From: CAVQCX01 sp963711095
Lineage (GTDB): Bacteria; Pseudomonadota; Gammaproteobacteria; Chromatiales; Chromatiaceae
Direction: 5' to 3'
Length of the DNA: 64,000 nt
Assembly: GCA_963711095.1 (NCBI GenBank)
Contig: CAVQCX010000018.1
Location: 124,001-188,000, forward strand
The position numbers and the translations under genes are program-made. The notes under the pieces are model-generated. The model saw only the letters and a list, made by a program, of their open reading frames with translations. It searched no databases and was not told where the DNA came from. Positions 28,450-37,374 of the stretch are shown piece by piece (the stretch's first letter is position 1; each line of letters opens with the position of its first letter).

Positions 28450-28555
28450 GGCTTTGCTCCTCGACGACGCGCCCGAATTATCCTCTTCTGGGCGCAAAAA
28501 AATGGATCCGTCGGCATTTTTTCACGAAAAATCAATCTGCCACGTTTTTTGCCGT

Positions 28556-28850
28556 GCCCAAGCGGCGCGGACTCGCCCCGAATGATCTCACCGCCATGCT
28601 CGCCCGCCGCTTACGGGGCTCCCTGCTGGCTGGGCTGAATGCCGAGGAGTGCCTCGCGGGTGCTGGCGCGAGAGAGGCCGAAGACCTGCGGCGGCTGCTC
28701 GGCGTGCTAGCCGGCGGGAGCCCCTCGGAGGCTTGGGTGGCCGAGATTCTCATCGCCGCCTGCATGGGCAGTAACCACCCCCGGCAGGACTTGGGGCTGT
28801 GGGCGCGCCGGAAGCTGTCGGCTCGGAATGAAAAGGCTCGTTGTTTGATC
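28556..28850 (+). pseudogene. NifQ-like fragment (molybdenum delivery for nitrogenase)
   Basis: The frame reads GLAPNDLTAMLARRL, then EDLRRLLGVLAGGSPSEAW, then VAEILIAACMGSNHPRQDLGL and WARRKLS. The AACMG-x-NH-x-x-QDLGLW core closely matches NifQ, which supplies molybdenum for the FeMo cofactor. After KLSARN the similarity stops. The expected MKWKKFFY and the C-terminal cysteine motif are absent, and the sequence before GLAP is unrelated. The fragment is therefore truncated at both ends. No other nif gene is in the window. Confidence 0.6.
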
Positions 28851-29041
28851 GAGATCATTGCGCCATTTGAAACCGAGGTGGCCGTGCGTCTCTCGCTCTA
28901 TGCCGCACTATCTTTACTGGTTAGGGTGTTTTCTAAAAGGCTTCTTCCCTGCTGCCATCGAGAGGCTATTCGTGGCTGACCTCCCTCGGGGCGGTGGGCG
29001 AGGGGAGAGTCTTAGGGTATTGTCGTTTTCGGGAGGGGGCG

Positions 29042-29848
29042 ATGATGAGCCAAACAGCGAAGTGGATCGGATACGCTCTGGCGTTCTGTGTGTTGTTGAG
29101 CGTTATGCCCGGAGTCGCGGATGCGCAGATCCGACCAGACGTGTCGGCGACGGACTCGGAGACGGACCCGCTGAACGGGGACCGGCTTCTGCCTGATGAC
29201 GAGATAGCGGTGTCGTACACAGCCTCGAACGGCCTCGCGAACCGCGTGTACTCCCCGGACGACAAGCTCGATCTAGGAAGTGCGTCATCGACGAGCTCGG
29301 GGAGCAGCCCGGACGCAGACACGAGCATCGCGACGGCGACGGGGAAGATGCACACGACCCAGAACGACGAGTACTTCAGTGCCTATCTGGTCGGCGGACA
29401 GGTGGTTGTAGAATCCTGGGATCCGAGCGGAAACACCCACTACGGGCCGGTCGCTTTTCCGAGCCTGCTCCCGCAGGACGCCAAAGTCCTGAAGATCGCC
29501 GCCGGGGACTTCAACGGGGACAGCATCGACGAGTTGGCTATCGCGTTTGAAGACAGTAACGAGACGCTCAGCGTGGCGATCTTGCCCCCTGTGTTTCGAC
29601 CAAGAAACCCAGGGAGACCGCCACAGTGTGTCAGGCCTTTTTCAACGATGCCAGGTCTTATCAGTTTCTGTTCCAGATCGATCAGGCGATCGCCACTGAG
29701 GTTCAGGCGGGCGGGGGAAGAATGCGGGAAGAATGGGGTCGGGTCTTGTTATTTGCCTCGCGCGGAAGAGCGCGAAGAAGCGGAAGAGCGCGAAGAATGG
29801 GATCTGGTCGTGTCTTATGCCTCGCGGGGAAGAATGGGGTTCGAGTAG
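29042..29848 (+). pseudogene. Truncated secreted FG-GAP/VCBS repeat protein
   Basis: The ATG at 29042 (GGGAGGGGGCG just upstream) opens a signal peptide ending GVADAQ. A low-complexity acidic stretch follows, then VLKIAAGDFNGDSIDELAIA (about residues 156-175), a calcium-binding FG-GAP blade. FG-GAP proteins normally carry several such blades. Here similarity ends near 29590 and the frame runs on through repeat-derived sequence (for example EEREEAEEREEWDLV) to a stop at 29848. The tail is therefore not native, and the gene looks cut by a repeat insertion. Confidence 0.6.
29729..29830 (+). repeat. Two imperfect copies of a transposase-associated repeat
   Basis: GAATGGGGTCGGGTCTTGTT (from about 29729, continuing ATTTGCCTCGCG) and GAATGGGATCTGGTCGTGTC (from about 29796, continuing TTATGCCTCGCG) are diverged direct copies. 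GGAAGAGCGCGAAG is duplicated between them. GGGTCGGGTCTTGTTATTTGC-type motifs, shown here in part, are common near Y1 transposase elements. A GGACAGATTTATTTTT motif follows at about 29867. Confidence 0.55.
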
Positions 29849-30210
29849 GCTGGGCACTCCCCGCGAGAGGACAGATTTATTTTTGGCCCGTTGCGGGTCG
29901 AGTGTCATGGGCGATGGGAGACCTGACCCCGGCCGCCCGACCCTCTGCTCGCCATTCATAAGAAGGCTTGATTGCTCTGTGACACCCGCGTGCCGGCTAC
30001 GTAGCCGGCAGATTTCAGAAGGATCGCACGTGGCTACAGCGGAGAGTTGGAATCTTGGTCTGCTCAAGAATGTGCGACGACTTTTACCCCGCGCGCAGGT
30101 AGCTGGTTGGGGTACGCGACGAAGCCAAATGTCGCGCACCGCCGGGACAGAGGCATGATTGCCGGCGCAGTCGAGGCTGGCCCTTAGACGGCAACGAGAT
30201 CATGTCCGAG
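29849..30210. other. Intergenic, no gene; contains a perfect 18-bp palindrome
   Basis: 362 bp of non-coding sequence. GCCGGCTACGTAGCCGGC at 29992-30009 is a perfect palindrome of 18 bp that could be a cruciform, a binding site or a REP core. No promoter or gene is clear. Confidence 0.5.
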
Positions 30211-30810
30211 CTACCTATGTCTCCTAGTGTAGGGGACTCTGATTGCGACGGGATATGTCGAGGATGCCTGCTGCTGGGACGGCTCGCTCATCTTGATCGT
30301 TGCAGTGACGAGTGCCGGGGCCGTGCCCGTGGGGTTCACGGGCGTGAACGTGAAACTGTCGCTCTGGGCTGTGTGGCACCAGAAATCGCCAGTGTAAGAG
30401 AATACGGCGACGCCGCCCCGGCTAAATGGTGTTGTTGCAGTTACCGGGCGTGAGCTGGTATCGCTCAGGTCGAAGTCCTGTGAGCTGTAGGTGAGCGTAA
30501 TCGAGCCAGACTGTCCGCAAAGCGGCAGAGACGAAGGCTGCAGCACAGTCACAGTGAAAGTTGCGGGCGTACCGACGGTGAGCGAGGATACGGGGGTGTT
30601 GGCAGCGCTGTCCCATCCCCACCCGCCGGACCCGTCCAGTCCCGTGGGGCCCTGCGGTGGAGCGTCGATACAGAGCGTATCCGTGCATGAGCTCCAGCTC
30701 TCCAGAGCTGGATTATAGAAGGCGGCAAACACTGGGGTCTCAAAAGCCATCCCGAGCACTGCTGCGGCGATTGCGGCAACAGCGCGGGGATGCGGCAAGG
30801 AAATTTTCAT
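30211..30810 (-). CDS. Secreted protein of unknown function
   Basis: A 199-residue protein with a signal peptide (about 1-29, cut after VFAAF). The mature part is rich in Ser, Thr and Pro and in predicted beta strands: SLTVGTPATFTVTVLQPSSL, SGSITLTYSSQDFDL and SFTFTPVNPTGTAPALVTAT. This suggests one Ig-like sandwich. Four Cys could form disulfides. A good GGGAG lies before the ATG. No family is recognised. It is surrounded by repeats and remnants, so it may be a recent arrival. Confidence 0.65.
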   Translation of the reverse strand: MKISLPHPRAVAAIAAAVLGMAFETPVFAAFYNPALESWSSCTDTLCIDAPPQGPTGLDGSGGWGWDSAANTPVSSLTVGTPATFTVTVLQPSSLPLCGQSGSITLTYSSQDFDLSDTSSRPVTATTPFSRGGVAVFSYTGDFWCHTAQSDSFTFTPVNPTGTAPALVTATIKMSEPSQQQASSTYPVAIRVPYTRRHR

Positions 30811-31117
30811 CGAAGTCTCCCGATAAGTGCAATGGCTGGGTCAAAGACGAAAGGGGCGCACGGTGCACCTGCGCAGGCCGAGCCACCCGACCGGCAGTAT
30901 ACCGAGAGAACGTTCAGGACGTCACACAATATCTGCGATGTCTGAAGTTTTGTACTTTCTGATCGCGTTAGCGTATTAGCAAGCACGAAAACGCGCCGAA
31001 TATCAATGATTACTAACCTAGCTTCTGACAACGCGGAGTCGAAGGCGAAATACGATCGGAATTCAACGGAGAATTAGTCGCTTAAACGTGAGAGAATTCG
31101 AGACGAGAGAATTCGGT

Positions 31118-31134
31118 GGGCAGTATACTTATTT
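31118..31134 (+). repeat. GGCAGTATACTTATTT repeat
   Basis: GGGCAGTATACTTATTT is a close match to the element at 14907-14889 (GGGGACAGTATACTTATTT). A weaker second copy (GGGGCAGTTA) follows at about 31156, reproducing the two-part layout seen at 14866-14907. Confidence 0.55.
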
Positions 31135-31275
31135 CGGCAGCAGGAGTCGGCGGTACGGGGCAGTTAACCTTATCCAGTGACAGGTCACGATCTCCAGCAA
31201 TCATGTCCGCCAGAATTCGTCGTCTGTTTTCGATTTTCGCAGCATCCGGGAGCAGCGTCGCTCCGCTCCTGCAAG

Positions 31276-31307
31276 CCTCGGATTTCGCTGCGCTGCATCC
31301 AGGCTAC
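31276..31307 (-). repeat. GTAGCCTGGATGCAGCGCAG dispersed repeat
   Basis: On the minus strand GTAGCCTGGATGCAGCGCAG continues CGAAATCCGAGG. This is the type of intergenic repeat found in many proteobacterial genomes. It lies downstream of zwf. Confidence 0.5.
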
Positions 31308-31450
31308 GGGGCGTCCGAGGTGCTGGCGGATACGAGGCGGGCGACAGCGCCCAAGCGTCGTTGACGGCCCGTCGAGCGTCCACTCCGGGCGCAACGCCTC
31401 AGGCGCGGGCAAATCGGGCGCCCCAGCAGACGTTCGGCGAGCAATACAGG

Positions 31451-32974
31451 TTACTCGGGCTTGTCCGATCGCGGTGCGGTGGGGGTGAGCCAGCTGCGCC
31501 CGTCGCGGGCGATCAGCATCTCCGCCGACTCCGGGCCCCAGGTGCCGGCGGCATAGTTGGGGAAATCCGGGGCCGGGTTGTCGGCCCAGACCTCCAGCAG
31601 CGGCATGATCAGGCGCCAGGCCGCCTCGACTTGGTCGGCGCGCATGAACAGCGTCGCATCCCCGACCATGACGTCCCACAGCAGGGTCTCGTAGGCGGCC
31701 GGCGGCTCGGTGCGAAACGCCTCCCGGTAGCTGAAGCGCATGTCCACCGGGCTCAGACGCAGCACGGCTCCGGGCTCCTTCGCCATGAACTTGAGCACTA
31801 TGCCCTGCTCGGGATGAATCTGAACCACCAGCCGCGCAGGCTCGAAATTGAGTCCGGACGCTGCGGGGAAAGAGCGGTGGGGTACGTCCCGGAAGCGCAC
31901 CGAGATCTCGGACACGCTGGCCGCCATGCGCTTGCCGGTGCGCAGATAGAAGGGCACCTCCTGCCAGCGCCAATTGTCGATCTGAAGCTTCAGCGCCGCA
32001 AAGGTCTCGATGCCCGAAGCCGGATCGACGTCCGGCTCCGCGCGATACCCGACCACCGACGCGGTACCCAGCGACCCGGCCCCGTACTGCCCGCGGGCGG
32101 CCACCCGCGCGACATCGTCATGGGTGATCGGACGCAGCGCGCGCAGCACCTCCAGCTTCTTGCCGCGGATGTCGTCGGCCTCATAGGCCACCGGCGGGTC
32201 CATGGCGACCAGGCAAAGCAGCTGCAGCAGATGATTCTGGACCATGTCGCGCAGGGCCCCCGCGCGCTCGTAGAAGGCGCCGCGGCGCTCCACGCCCAGG
32301 GTCTCGGCCACGGTGATCGCCACATGGTCGACGTAGCGCCGGTTCCAGATCGGCTCGAAGATCGGGTTGGCGAAGCGCAGCGCCAGAATGTTCTGGACGG
32401 TCTCCTTACCCAGGAAATGATCGATGCGGAACACCTGGGCCTCGACAAAATGCTTTGCGATGGCGCGATCGATCGTCCGGAAGGACTCCAGGTCCCTGCC
32501 GAGCGGCTTCTCCACCACCAACCGGGCGCGCTCGCGTGGCCTGGCCAGGCCTGCCCCGCCCAGACCGCCGGCGATCAGGGCGAACAGCGACGGCGGAGTG
32601 GCCATGTAGAAGATGTGGTCGCTGTGCTCCCCCCATTGCCGGTCGTGCCCCGAGACGCGCTGGGCGAGCGCGGCATAGGCCTGGGGGTCCGCGAGGTCCA
32701 TGCGCAGATACCCGATCTTGGCGGCGAACGCCTGCCAGACGGCGGCCTCCGGTGTCCCCCGGCGCGAGTGCGCCGCGACCCCCTGGCGCAGCCGCTCGCG
32801 CAGCGCCTCGTCCCCCATCTCACGCCGGTCCACCCCCAGCAGGGCGAACCGCTCGGGCAGCTGCCCGTCCAGATAGAGGTTGTAGAGCGCGGGCAGGATC
32901 AGCCGCTGCGACAGGTCACCGCCTGCCCCGAACAGCAGCAGCTGGGTGGCAGCCGGGCGGGTGTGTGTATCCAT
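31451..32974 (-). CDS. zwf: Glucose-6-phosphate 1-dehydrogenase
   Basis: A 507-residue enzyme oxidising glucose 6-phosphate to 6-phosphogluconolactone with NAD(P)+, the entry to the pentose phosphate and Entner-Doudoroff routes. The nucleotide site is GAGGDLSQRLILPALYNL (about residues 16-33), which has Gly where many members have Ser. VVEKPLGRD (about 155-163) and the substrate motif RIDHFLGKE (about 184-192), with its catalytic His, are intact. The ATG at 32974 has AAAGGAG upstream. pgl and edd are not adjacent. Confidence 0.96.
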   Translation of the reverse strand: MDTHTRPAATQLLLFGAGGDLSQRLILPALYNLYLDGQLPERFALLGVDRREMGDEALRERLRQGVAAHSRRGTPEAAVWQAFAAKIGYLRMDLADPQAYAALAQRVSGHDRQWGEHSDHIFYMATPPSLFALIAGGLGGAGLARPRERARLVVEKPLGRDLESFRTIDRAIAKHFVEAQVFRIDHFLGKETVQNILALRFANPIFEPIWNRRYVDHVAITVAETLGVERRGAFYERAGALRDMVQNHLLQLLCLVAMDPPVAYEADDIRGKKLEVLRALRPITHDDVARVAARGQYGAGSLGTASVVGYRAEPDVDPASGIETFAALKLQIDNWRWQEVPFYLRTGKRMAASVSEISVRFRDVPHRSFPAASGLNFEPARLVVQIHPEQGIVLKFMAKEPGAVLRLSPVDMRFSYREAFRTEPPAAYETLLWDVMVGDATLFMRADQVEAAWRLIMPLLEVWADNPAPDFPNYAAGTWGPESAEMLIARDGRSWLTPTAPRSDKPE

Positions 32975-33038
32975 CGTCGGGCTTGGCTCCTTTATGGGTA
33001 CGGGCAAAAACCCGGGCGGCGGCAACCGTGCCCCGGGA

Positions 33039-33599
33039 TCAGAGTCCCATGGTGAGCACCAGATCACCCTGGTCGACGACGACGCTCTTCAGCGTCAGAC
33101 GCGCCGCCGCCTGCTTGATGTTGGTCGCTTTCAACGAGTAGACCGGATGGCTCAGCGCGTGTTCCGCGATGGCCGTGCTCAGGGCCCCCCGCAGTCGCTC
33201 GGTCTGTCGCGGCGGCAGGCCTTCTACACTCAGCCGCTCAATCACCGGATCGGTCAGGAAGAACCCCCCGCTGTCGGGCGCATACGCCAGGCCGCTGTTG
33301 AAATCCAGGGAGCCGGCGAAACGGTTGCCCTCGCCGCCAAGGCCGACACCGACCACGAAATCCAGCGTCACGCCGACCCGCTGCGAGCCATTGTCGAGGT
33401 GAACCCGGGGGTGCTCGAGTGTGACCTGAAAGACATACAGGTAGGTCTTGGTCCGGGGAAAACGCTGGTCGAGCCGTGCCTGGATCTGCGCCTGCGAGAT
33501 GCGCACCTGGTCGCCTGCGCCTCCCGGGAGGTACTGACAGCCGCCGCCGACCAGAACGGCCAGCCAGACCAGGATCGAGACTATCGCCTTCTTGATCAT
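33039..33599 (-). CDS. DUF1439-type (YceB-like) lipoprotein
   Basis: A 186-residue protein with a lipoprotein signal (IVSILVWLAVLVGGGC; lipid-modified Cys about residue 21). The mature domain shows the DUF1439 pattern: ISQAQIQARLDQRFP, HPRVHLDNGSQRVGVTLD, SGLAYAPDSGGFFLTDPVIE and a closing LTLKSVVVDQGDLVLTMG. This is the SMP-like/tubular fold suspected of binding lipids. The ATG at 33599 has GGGAGGAGCG. It is upstream of zwf on the same strand; the gap is 64 bp, so they may be co-transcribed. Confidence 0.85.
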   Translation of the reverse strand: MIKKAIVSILVWLAVLVGGGCQYLPGGAGDQVRISQAQIQARLDQRFPRTKTYLYVFQVTLEHPRVHLDNGSQRVGVTLDFVVGVGLGGEGNRFAGSLDFNSGLAYAPDSGGFFLTDPVIERLSVEGLPPRQTERLRGALSTAIAEHALSHPVYSLKATNIKQAAARLTLKSVVVDQGDLVLTMGL

Positions 33600-33947
33600 C
33601 GCTCCTCCCGCGGGGCGAACGCGCCCGCGCGACTCATTAATCCTAGAAGCGGCAGTTGAACGGCCGCCAGGGTGCGTGCCGCGTGGTGTCTGGCAAGGCA
33701 TGACGAGGCGGACTAAATCGCCGGGAGCGATTTGAACAGCTACCGCTGGCCCGCAGGGCGAAGGGCAGGATGCCCGGAGTAATAGTAGACCTATTCCAAC
33801 GAGTTATAACGCAGCCAGGCGCCGCGCGGTGCGTGCCTTGGTGGTCGTAGCGGCCGTCACCCAACGGGTGAGCAGCAGGTTTGTCCTGAGCCATGGTCGA
33901 ATCAATCACTTGATCGTTATTGGAAGCGGTCAACTGCCGTTTCTAGG
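33600..33947. other. Intergenic, no supported gene
   Basis: 348 bp. A minus-strand frame of 96 codons (33643-33933) is open, but its composition and lack of signals argue against a gene. AATCGC/GCGATT around 33716-33731 is a small hairpin. Nothing else is clear. Confidence 0.45.
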
Positions 33948-35141
33948 TTAATCGGAGACCGGCGCCGGACTGCGGCCGACACTCAGCCCGAGAACCGCCA
34001 GGGAGGCGAGCCCAGCGCCGGCCGCGAAGGTCGCGGGCGCACCCAAGGCGCTCCAGAGCGTCCCCGCGATCACGCTCGCCAGCAGTAGCGCACCGCCGCT
34101 GACCAGATTGAAGACGCCGAAAGCGGTGCCGCGCAAGTCCGCGGGGGCGGTGTCGGCGACCAGTTTCGAGAACAGCCCCTGGGTGAGGCCCATGTGCAGG
34201 CCCCAGAGGGCGGCCCCGGCCAGCGCCTGGCCCGATGAGCTCGCGACCGCCAACACTATATCCGCCGCCACCAGCATCACAAGACCCAGGATCAGCACCG
34301 CGCGACGGCTGAGCCGGTCGGTCGCCACGCCGGCCGGGTAGGCCACCGCCGCATAGACCAGGTTCATGACGATGAGCACCACCGGTACCTGACCCAGGGC
34401 CAGCCCGACGTCTCGGGCGCGCAGCACCAGGAAGGCCTCGCTGAAGCGCGCCAGCGTGAACAGCGCCCCGAGGCCGACGACCCGCCAGTAGCCGTGACCC
34501 AGGCGCCGGACATCGGCCAGGGTGATGACCGGTCGCAGCCGCCGCCCACCGGTACGTGGCGGCTCCCGAACCGCCACCGCGAGCAGGGTGACCGCCAGCA
34601 GCGCCGGCACCACGGCGGCCCAGAGCACCGCCCGGATGTCGTTGGCAAGCCAGGCCATCAGCATGAGCGCCGCCAGCGGACCCAGGAAGGCGCCCACCGA
34701 GTCCAGGGCCTGACGCAGCCCATAGGCGGCGCCGCGCCGCTCCACCGGCGTGATGTCCGCCACCAGCGCATCGCGCGGCGCGCCCCGGATGCCCTTGCCG
34801 ATGCGATCGACGAAACGCGCGAGAAACACCCACAGTATGGAGCTCGCCAGCGGAAACACCAGCTTGCTCATGGCGGCAAGGCCGTATCCCAGCACCACCG
34901 GCAGCTTGCGCCGGCCGAGGTAGTCGCTGAGGGCACCCGAGAACACCTTGCTGATCGCCGCGGTCGCCTCGGCCACACCCTCGACCAGGCCGATGGTGAT
35001 CATCGAGGCACCGAGCACATCGGCCATGAGCACCGGCAGCAGGCTGTGCACCAGCTCCGAGGAGCTGTCCATGAGCAGCGAGCCGAAGCCCAGCACCCAG
35101 ACGCCCCTCGGCAGCGCGGGGCCCGCCCGCGGCTCGCTCAT
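33948..35141 (-). CDS. Major facilitator superfamily transporter
   Basis: A 397-residue protein with 12 predicted membrane helices. The loop 2-3 motif reads GALSDYLGRRKLPVVLGYG (about residues 69-87), and DRIGKGIRGAPRDALVADIT (about 111-130) is highly characteristic of a drug/metabolite MFS subgroup. The substrate is not predictable. No regulator or partner is adjacent. The start at 35141 is the first ATG of the open frame; no strong Shine-Dalgarno is seen. Confidence 0.88.
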   Translation of the reverse strand: MSEPRAGPALPRGVWVLGFGSLLMDSSSELVHSLLPVLMADVLGASMITIGLVEGVAEATAAISKVFSGALSDYLGRRKLPVVLGYGLAAMSKLVFPLASSILWVFLARFVDRIGKGIRGAPRDALVADITPVERRGAAYGLRQALDSVGAFLGPLAALMLMAWLANDIRAVLWAAVVPALLAVTLLAVAVREPPRTGGRRLRPVITLADVRRLGHGYWRVVGLGALFTLARFSEAFLVLRARDVGLALGQVPVVLIVMNLVYAAVAYPAGVATDRLSRRAVLILGLVMLVAADIVLAVASSSGQALAGAALWGLHMGLTQGLFSKLVADTAPADLRGTAFGVFNLVSGGALLLASVIAGTLWSALGAPATFAAGAGLASLAVLGLSVGRSPAPVSD

Positions 35142-35220
35142 CGAAGACGGGGATCAGATCGCATAGGCATCAGACCCGGGGCAGCCCGGCCGGTTCACCG
35201 GGCCTCAGCGGCGCGGATGC

Positions 35221-35694
35221 TCACGCCAGGCGCAGCTGCTCCAGGGATGCGTATGCCGGGCCCCCGCCGATCTCAGGCACGATCCGCAGCTCCAGGACAC
35301 TGACCCCCTGAAGCTCGACCCGATAGTCTTCCTCCTCGCGCGGCGTCCCCGGCGGACTGAAGTGATACTGCTGACGCACCACGTCCCGGTAGGAACCGCC
35401 GCCATCGCCGGACCACCTCAGGACGAATTCCTGGGTGCGCTCCAACTCAGTCTCGCTGAACACCAGCCGGATGCGGCGCAGCCCGACCGGCGGCTCGAAC
35501 AACAGACGCACCACCTGAGCCCCCGGTGTCGCCGCCCGCCATCCCGGGGACGCACCCGGGACCAGCGCGGACTCGATCGGATAGCCGGCCTGCTCGGAGC
35601 TGAGCTCAGCCTCGGCGATAGTCACCACTTCCAGCCAGGCCTCATCGGGGGCCGAAACCTCCGCCAGACCCTCGCCAATCATTCGCTTGCGCAT
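35221..35694 (-). CDS. Small beta-sandwich protein, discoidin/carbohydrate-binding-like
   Basis: A 157-residue protein without a signal peptide. Alternating strands (VVRLLFEPPVGLRRIRLVFS, EFVLRWSGDGGGSYRDVVRQ, DYRVELQGVSVLELRIVPEI) resemble a galactose-binding (F5/8-type) domain, ending YASLEQLRLA. The ligand is unknown; this is a fold-level guess. The start at 35694 is chosen because AAGGAGG sits 5-6 bases upstream; the longer frame to 35790 has no signal. Confidence 0.6.
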   Translation of the reverse strand: MRKRMIGEGLAEVSAPDEAWLEVVTIAEAELSSEQAGYPIESALVPGASPGWRAATPGAQVVRLLFEPPVGLRRIRLVFSETELERTQEFVLRWSGDGGGSYRDVVRQQYHFSPPGTPREEEDYRVELQGVSVLELRIVPEIGGGPAYASLEQLRLA

Positions 35695-35919
35695 ACCGAC
35701 CTCCTTCGACTCAGGTTGCAAAAGGCCGCCCAGGACGCTCCCTGTGCAGCCCACAGAAATGCCGGTGCCCACGCCGAGGCGCCAAGCCATCAGGGGGCTT
35801 CCGCGCTGCGTCGCCTGGCGACGACGGCGCTCCCTCAGGGATCAGCGCCCCACCAAGGGGCGCTCCGCGAAGCCTCCCGGCAGCCGCCTCGGGCCACCGT
35901 CGCGGGATCCGCGCTCGGG

Positions 35920-36678
35920 CTAGCCCCTGGGGCCCGCTTTGCCCGCCAGGTATTCCAGGAGGCCCTTCGCGACCGCCTCCCCCTGCCTCTCCACGTCGGC
36001 CTCGGTGGCACCGCGGGTGATCACGTACTTGGCGGCGAGCACATAAGGGTTTCCCATGAGCAGGCCGCCGGGCCGCCGCTTGGTCTCGCTCGCGGAGCCC
36101 ATGAACAGGAAGGGCTCCAGCGGATGTCTGGCGAGATCGGACACCGTCACCTGAAGCTCCACGGTCTCGGCACCCGAGCCGAAACCGACGCTCGCCGCCA
36201 GCACGCGGTTGCCCTCGTTCACGGACACGAACCAGCCGCCCACGAGCCAGCCCTGACTCGGCAGCGCAGTGCCGCCCGGGGCAGCCCCCTGAACCCCCGG
36301 GGAGGTACCCGAAAGATACTCCGTCGGCTGCCCGCCGTCGCGTAGCGCCTGGGTGATGGTCTGGGCCAGCGCCGAGACCAGCTTCTTCGCCCGGGTCTCC
36401 GGATCATGCCCAAGCAACGCGCCGAGGCGCCTGCGCAGCGGGCCTTCCCGGCCCAGCAGCGTTTTCTGCTGCACCTGATTGGCGTCCAGGTAGAAATCGC
36501 TCACGTACACGACGGCGGGCCTGCGTGCAGGCTGCACCACGTCGGCGCTCTCATGGACCTTGGGCGCCGCCGCACCGCCACCCAGCAGTGCGCCCGCCTG
36601 GGCCGGCGCAGGCGCCCAGGAGAGCGCCCACAGGATCAGAAGCCCGCCGCTCCCTGGTACTCGTCTGCATCGGCTCAT
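35920..36678 (-). CDS. DUF4410-like secreted protein
   Basis: A 252-residue protein with a signal peptide (about 1-28, ending PAQAGALL). VYVSDFYLDANQVQ (about 57-70), KKLVSALAQTITQALRDGG (about 98-116) and QGWLVGGWFVSVNEGNRVLA with FGSGAETVELQVTVSDL resemble the DUF4410 fold found in envelope proteins related to LPS-assembly-like lipoproteins. The function is unknown. GGGAGGGCAG precedes the ATG at 36678. It follows rnhB on the same strand by 120 bp but may be separate. Confidence 0.6.
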   Translation of the reverse strand: MSRCRRVPGSGGLLILWALSWAPAPAQAGALLGGGAAAPKVHESADVVQPARRPAVVYVSDFYLDANQVQQKTLLGREGPLRRRLGALLGHDPETRAKKLVSALAQTITQALRDGGQPTEYLSGTSPGVQGAAPGGTALPSQGWLVGGWFVSVNEGNRVLAASVGFGSGAETVELQVTVSDLARHPLEPFLFMGSASETKRRPGGLLMGNPYVLAAKYVITRGATEADVERQGEAVAKGLLEYLAGKAGPRG

Positions 36679-36798
36679 CTGCCCTCCCGCACAGCTCGCG
36701 GATATCGCCCGCAGGGCGCCGGTCCGCCGGCACCTCGCCCCCGATCGGCCGTCCGGCGTCCCGGCCGGCGCAGACACCCGGGCATGGCCCATTGTCGC

Positions 36799-37374
36799 CT
36801 AAACGGCAGCCAGCTCGCGCACCGGGCGAAACGAGCGGCGGTGGAGCGGGCTCGCGCCCAGACGCCTCAGGGCCTCGAGGTGAGCAGCCGTCGGATAACC
36901 CTTGTGGATCGCAAGGCCGTAGCCGGGGTAGCGCCGATCCAGCGCCACCATCTCGGCGTCCCGGGCGACCTTCGCCAGGATGGATGCGGCGCTGATGCAG
37001 GCGACAAGCGCGTCGCCGCCCACCACCGCCTCGGCCGGACAGGACAGCACCGGGCAGCGGTTGCCGTCCACCAGGGCCTTGACAGGGGGCAGACGCAGCG
37101 CCTCCACCGCACGGCGCATGGCAAGCAGGCTGGCGTGCAGGATGTTCAGGCGATCGATCTCCTCGACCTCGGCCCGACCCAGGGCCCAGGCCAGGGCCCG
37201 CTCGCGGATCAGCCCCGCCAGGACTTCCCGGCGCCGAGGGCTGAGCCGCTTGGAGTCGGCCAAGCCCTGGATCGGGCGGCCCGGGTCGAGGATCACGGCG
37301 GCCGCCACCACCGGACCGGCCAGCGGACCGCGGCCGACCTCGTCCACCCCGGCGATGGGCTCAGGCTGCAGCAT
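36799..37374 (-). CDS. rnhB: Ribonuclease HII
   Basis: A 191-residue enzyme cutting RNA in RNA-DNA hybrids and at single ribonucleotides in DNA. GVDEVGRGPLAGPVVAAAVI near the N-terminus holds the Asp-Glu pair (D11, E12), and later DGNRCP and SASILAKVARD (written AASILAKVARD here) give the remaining acidic residues. The protein ends soon after the helix with KGYPTAAHLEALRR. The start at 37374 overlaps the lpxB stop by 14 bp, as is usual for this pair. It is the last gene of the envelope run. Confidence 0.95.
   Translation of the reverse strand: MLQPEPIAGVDEVGRGPLAGPVVAAAVILDPGRPIQGLADSKRLSPRRREVLAGLIRERALAWALGRAEVEEIDRLNILHASLLAMRRAVEALRLPPVKALVDGNRCPVLSCPAEAVVGGDALVACISAASILAKVARDAEMVALDRRYPGYGLAIHKGYPTAAHLEALRRLGASPLHRRSFRPVRELAAV

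Larger units (their letters stand above)
30811..31450. other. 640-bp gene-free stretch with dispersed repeats
   Basis: No supported gene. The first 300 bp are richer in A and T than most of the window. Two repeat elements are listed separately (31118-31134 and 31276-31307). Confidence 0.5.

Noticed and set aside
28443..28555. N-terminal extension of the NifQ-like frame
   Set aside because: This part is flank of the transposase copy and shows no NifQ similarity.
33643..33933. 96-codon gene on the minus strand
   Set aside because: No domain, unusual composition and no start signal; considered non-coding.
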